A stretch of DNA of 33,716 nucleotides from Oxalobacteraceae bacterium. GTDB taxonomy: Bacteria > Pseudomonadota > Gammaproteobacteria > Burkholderiales > Burkholderiaceae_D. The DNA lies in assembly GCA_027490255.1 (NCBI GenBank), contig JAIXYM010000159.1, positions 1 to 33,716 on the forward strand, in the 5' to 3' direction. The notes below the pieces were generated by a model. That model was not told where the DNA came from and did not search any database. It worked only from the letters and a program-made list of their open reading frames with translations. Made by a program: the position numbers and the translations under genes. Positions within the stretch are counted from its first letter, which is position 1; each line of letters starts with the position of its first letter. Positions 32,154 to 33,716 of the stretch are shown here, in pieces.

Positions 32154-32606
32154 TCATTTGGCGTCCGGATCGCGATAGACCAGTACCGGTATATGCGCAT
32201 GGGATAACACGCGCTGCGTCTCGCTACCCAACAATAGTTTATCCAGGCCTTTGCGTCCGTGTGACGCCATCCAGATTAAATCGCAGCCGTGACTCTCGGC
32301 GGTCTTGATGATTTCTTCGTAAGGATGCACGCCACGCGTAGACAGTACTTCGAAGGCAACACTCGCATCAGCAGCCATGGTGTAAAACCTTTGCATCGCT
32401 TGTTGAGCGGTCTTGTCCTGAATCTCCTCATAGGAACTCAGATCGACCATGGCGCCGGCTTCGGGCATGAGCATGAAAGGGTAAAGCTGAGCCACCGAAA
32501 GACCTACCACCGATGCGCCCGTGGCAGCTGCAAATGCCAGCGCGGCTTTCGCTGATTTTTCAGAGAGTACCGAGCCGTCTGTGGGGATAAGTAACTTGCG
32601 AAACAT
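32154..32606 (-). CDS. universal stress protein, single UspA domain
   Basis: 150 residues, one complete Usp domain: KLLIPTDGSVLSEKS at the start (Asp10 for adenine/ribose contact) and MASHGRKGLDKLLLGSETQRVL near the end, fitting G-2x-G-9x-G-(S/T). It is therefore of the ATP-binding subclass. AAGGA precedes the ATG. An FNR-like box about 66 bp upstream, properly spaced from a possible -10, suggests anaerobic induction, as known for ANR-controlled Usp proteins of Pseudomonas. Confidence 0.92.
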   Translation of the reverse strand: MFRKLLIPTDGSVLSEKSAKAALAFAAATGASVVGLSVAQLYPFMLMPEAGAMVDLSSYEEIQDKTAQQAMQRFYTMAADASVAFEVLSTRGVHPYEEIIKTAESHGCDLIWMASHGRKGLDKLLLGSETQRVLSHAHIPVLVYRDPDAK

Positions 32607-32638
32607 GGTGCGTCCTTTTCGATCAGCCGTTTGCCCCA

Positions 32639-32679
32639 GACTATCAAAATCGAGAAAGGAAAAATTTGACGCTGATCAA
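32639..32679 (-). promoter_or_regulatory. class II FNR/ANR-type promoter of the single-domain Usp gene
   Basis: On the minus strand TTGAT-CAGC-GTCAA (32666-32679) matches the FNR consensus at 9 of 10 arm positions. GATAGT (32640-32645) lies 30 bp downstream of its centre, so the box centres near -40, the class II activator position (consensus -41.5). The box overlaps the stop codon end of the upstream kinase gene. Confidence 0.6.
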
Positions 32680-33665
32680 AGCGGCCACAATGGTGGCTCA
32701 TCCATCAGCGCAACCTGCTCGCGCAATTCGAGAATACGGTCCTGCCAGTAACGCACGGTATTAAACCAAGGGAAAGCAGCAGGAAAAGCGGGATCATCCC
32801 AGCGTCTGGCCAGCCAAGCAGAATAATGCAGCAAGCGCAAAGTCCTCAGCGCCTCAATCAGGTGCAGCTCACGCGGATTGAATTCGAAAAAATCTTCATA
32901 GCCTGCTAGTAACGTAGCCAGCTGCGCGCTGCGCTCCTGACGTTCGCCCGAGAGCAGCATCCACAAGTCTTGAATTGCAGGTCCGCTGCGACTGTCATCA
33001 AAATCAACAAAGTGAGGTCCATCATCGGTCCACAGCACATTCCCGACATGGCAATCGCCATGCAAGCGCAAATAGCGCAGGTCTCCGGCGCGCTCATAGC
33101 AATGCCGCACACTCTCGATTGCCTGTGCCGTGACGCTCTGCCAACTATCAAGCAAATCGGGTGGAATGAAATCATTCGCGAGCAGCCAAGAACGGGGTTC
33201 ATCACCGAAGGTCATGACATCAAGTACGGGTCGGTGCTGATAGGCACTATCGGCACCCACCGCATGAATGCGCCCCATCAGCCTACCCATCTGCTCCAGC
33301 GTGTCATCACGATCGAGTTCGGGTGCGCGACCACCTTGTCTTGGAAATACAGCAAAGCGATAGCCTTCATGAATATGCAAGGTATCGTCTGCAATGCGCG
33401 TTGCCGGCACGACCGGAATTTCCTGCGCATACAAGGCATCGACGAATCGATGCTCTTCGCGAATCGCCGCATCGGTCCAGCGACTGGGCCGGTAGAATTT
33501 CACAATGACCGGTGCGGCGCCTTCCATGCCAACCTGATAGACGCGATTTTCGTAACTGTTTAGCGCGAGTAAACGTCCATCGCCATACAAATTGAGCGAC
33601 TGCAGCGCATCAAGCACCGTATCAGGCGATAGTTCGGAAAAGGAAGCGGGCGGAAGATGTGTCAT
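32676..33665 (-). CDS. srkA: SrkA/YihE-type stress-response Ser/Thr kinase
   Basis: 329 residues of the APH-like kinase fold, the same length as E. coli SrkA (328). Visible: probable ATP Lys K56 in VIVKFYRPSRW, the catalytic loop LHGDCHVGNVLW (D204, N209) and metal-binding DFDDSRSGPA (D221). FPRQGGRAPE and RSWLLANDFIPP are SrkA hallmarks. In E. coli SrkA protects against stress-induced death by counteracting MazEF signalling. Here it is upstream of, and on the same strand as, the Usp gene 69 bp later, in a stress block. Confidence 0.9.
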   Translation of the reverse strand: MTHLPPASFSELSPDTVLDALQSLNLYGDGRLLALNSYENRVYQVGMEGAAPVIVKFYRPSRWTDAAIREEHRFVDALYAQEIPVVPATRIADDTLHIHEGYRFAVFPRQGGRAPELDRDDTLEQMGRLMGRIHAVGADSAYQHRPVLDVMTFGDEPRSWLLANDFIPPDLLDSWQSVTAQAIESVRHCYERAGDLRYLRLHGDCHVGNVLWTDDGPHFVDFDDSRSGPAIQDLWMLLSGERQERSAQLATLLAGYEDFFEFNPRELHLIEALRTLRLLHYSAWLARRWDDPAFPAAFPWFNTVRYWQDRILELREQVALMDEPPLWPL

Positions 33666-33701
33666 GCCCGCATTGTAGTCTTCCCTTGATCTTCCAATGC
33701 T

Positions 33702-33716
33702 CCGTTACTGTAACGG
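33702..33716. repeat. inverted repeat at the right window edge
   Basis: CCGTTAC-T-GTAACGG is a perfect 7-bp inverted repeat ending exactly at the window edge, 37 bp upstream of the srkA start. It may be an operator or part of a larger structure that continues outside. Confidence 0.4.

Overview
The window looks like chromosomal DNA of a betaproteobacterium, probably Burkholderiales. I infer this from moderate G+C, a full beta-ketoadipate (pca) operon under an IclR regulator, pobA beside an AraC regulator, an iota-type carbonic anhydrase of the kind known from Burkholderia, and CusF/multicopper-oxidase copper genes. The exact genus cannot be read from the sequence. No rRNA, tRNA, CRISPR array, phage gene or transposase was seen.

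Left part (1-8181). A minus-strand catabolic unit holds a GntR/FCD regulator, a possible 38-codon leader ORF, an acyl-CoA ligase and a ThDP-dependent enzyme that runs off the left edge. A perfect 28-bp palindrome lies upstream of the regulator. Next come a SET-domain gene (plus) and a converging coupled pair (Cys-cluster protein, GNAT-fold transferase). Beyond these is a 40-codon membrane-peptide gene, then a solitary pqqA of 24 codons with its own strong terminator. A DadA-like FAD oxidoreductase and a VOC protein follow on the plus strand.

Middle part (8245-17715). A minus-strand copper operon runs from a CzcI/CopL-like Cys/His-rich protein through a TolC-type lipoprotein and a Tat-exported multicopper oxidase to a CusF-like chaperone. 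Upstream of it are a small exported protein and a mandelate racemase with a complete catalytic set. An AhpD-like protein, a probable iota-carbonic anhydrase with a very long His/Ala/Asp-rich N-terminus, and a divergent Tat-exported beta-carbonic-anhydrase-like protein follow. A strong bidirectional terminator separates these from a cupin and a ketopantoate-reductase-like gene.

Aromatic block (18015-28039). The operon pcaIJFHGBDC (minus) encodes every step from protocatechuate to succinyl-CoA plus acetyl-CoA. It is divergent from its IclR regulator pcaR. pobA, which makes protocatechuate from 4-hydroxybenzoate, is divergent from an AraC/PobR-type regulator.

Right part (28104-33716). A Pat-type protein acetyltransferase (NDP-forming acyl-CoA synthetase fused to GNAT), two universal stress proteins and an SrkA-type kinase form a stress block. 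FNR/ANR-like boxes lie upstream of the acetyltransferase and of one stress protein. The large gap between the acetyltransferase and the first stress gene holds a 34-bp tandem repeat and a 173-bp MITE-like element with perfect 16-bp terminal inverted repeats.
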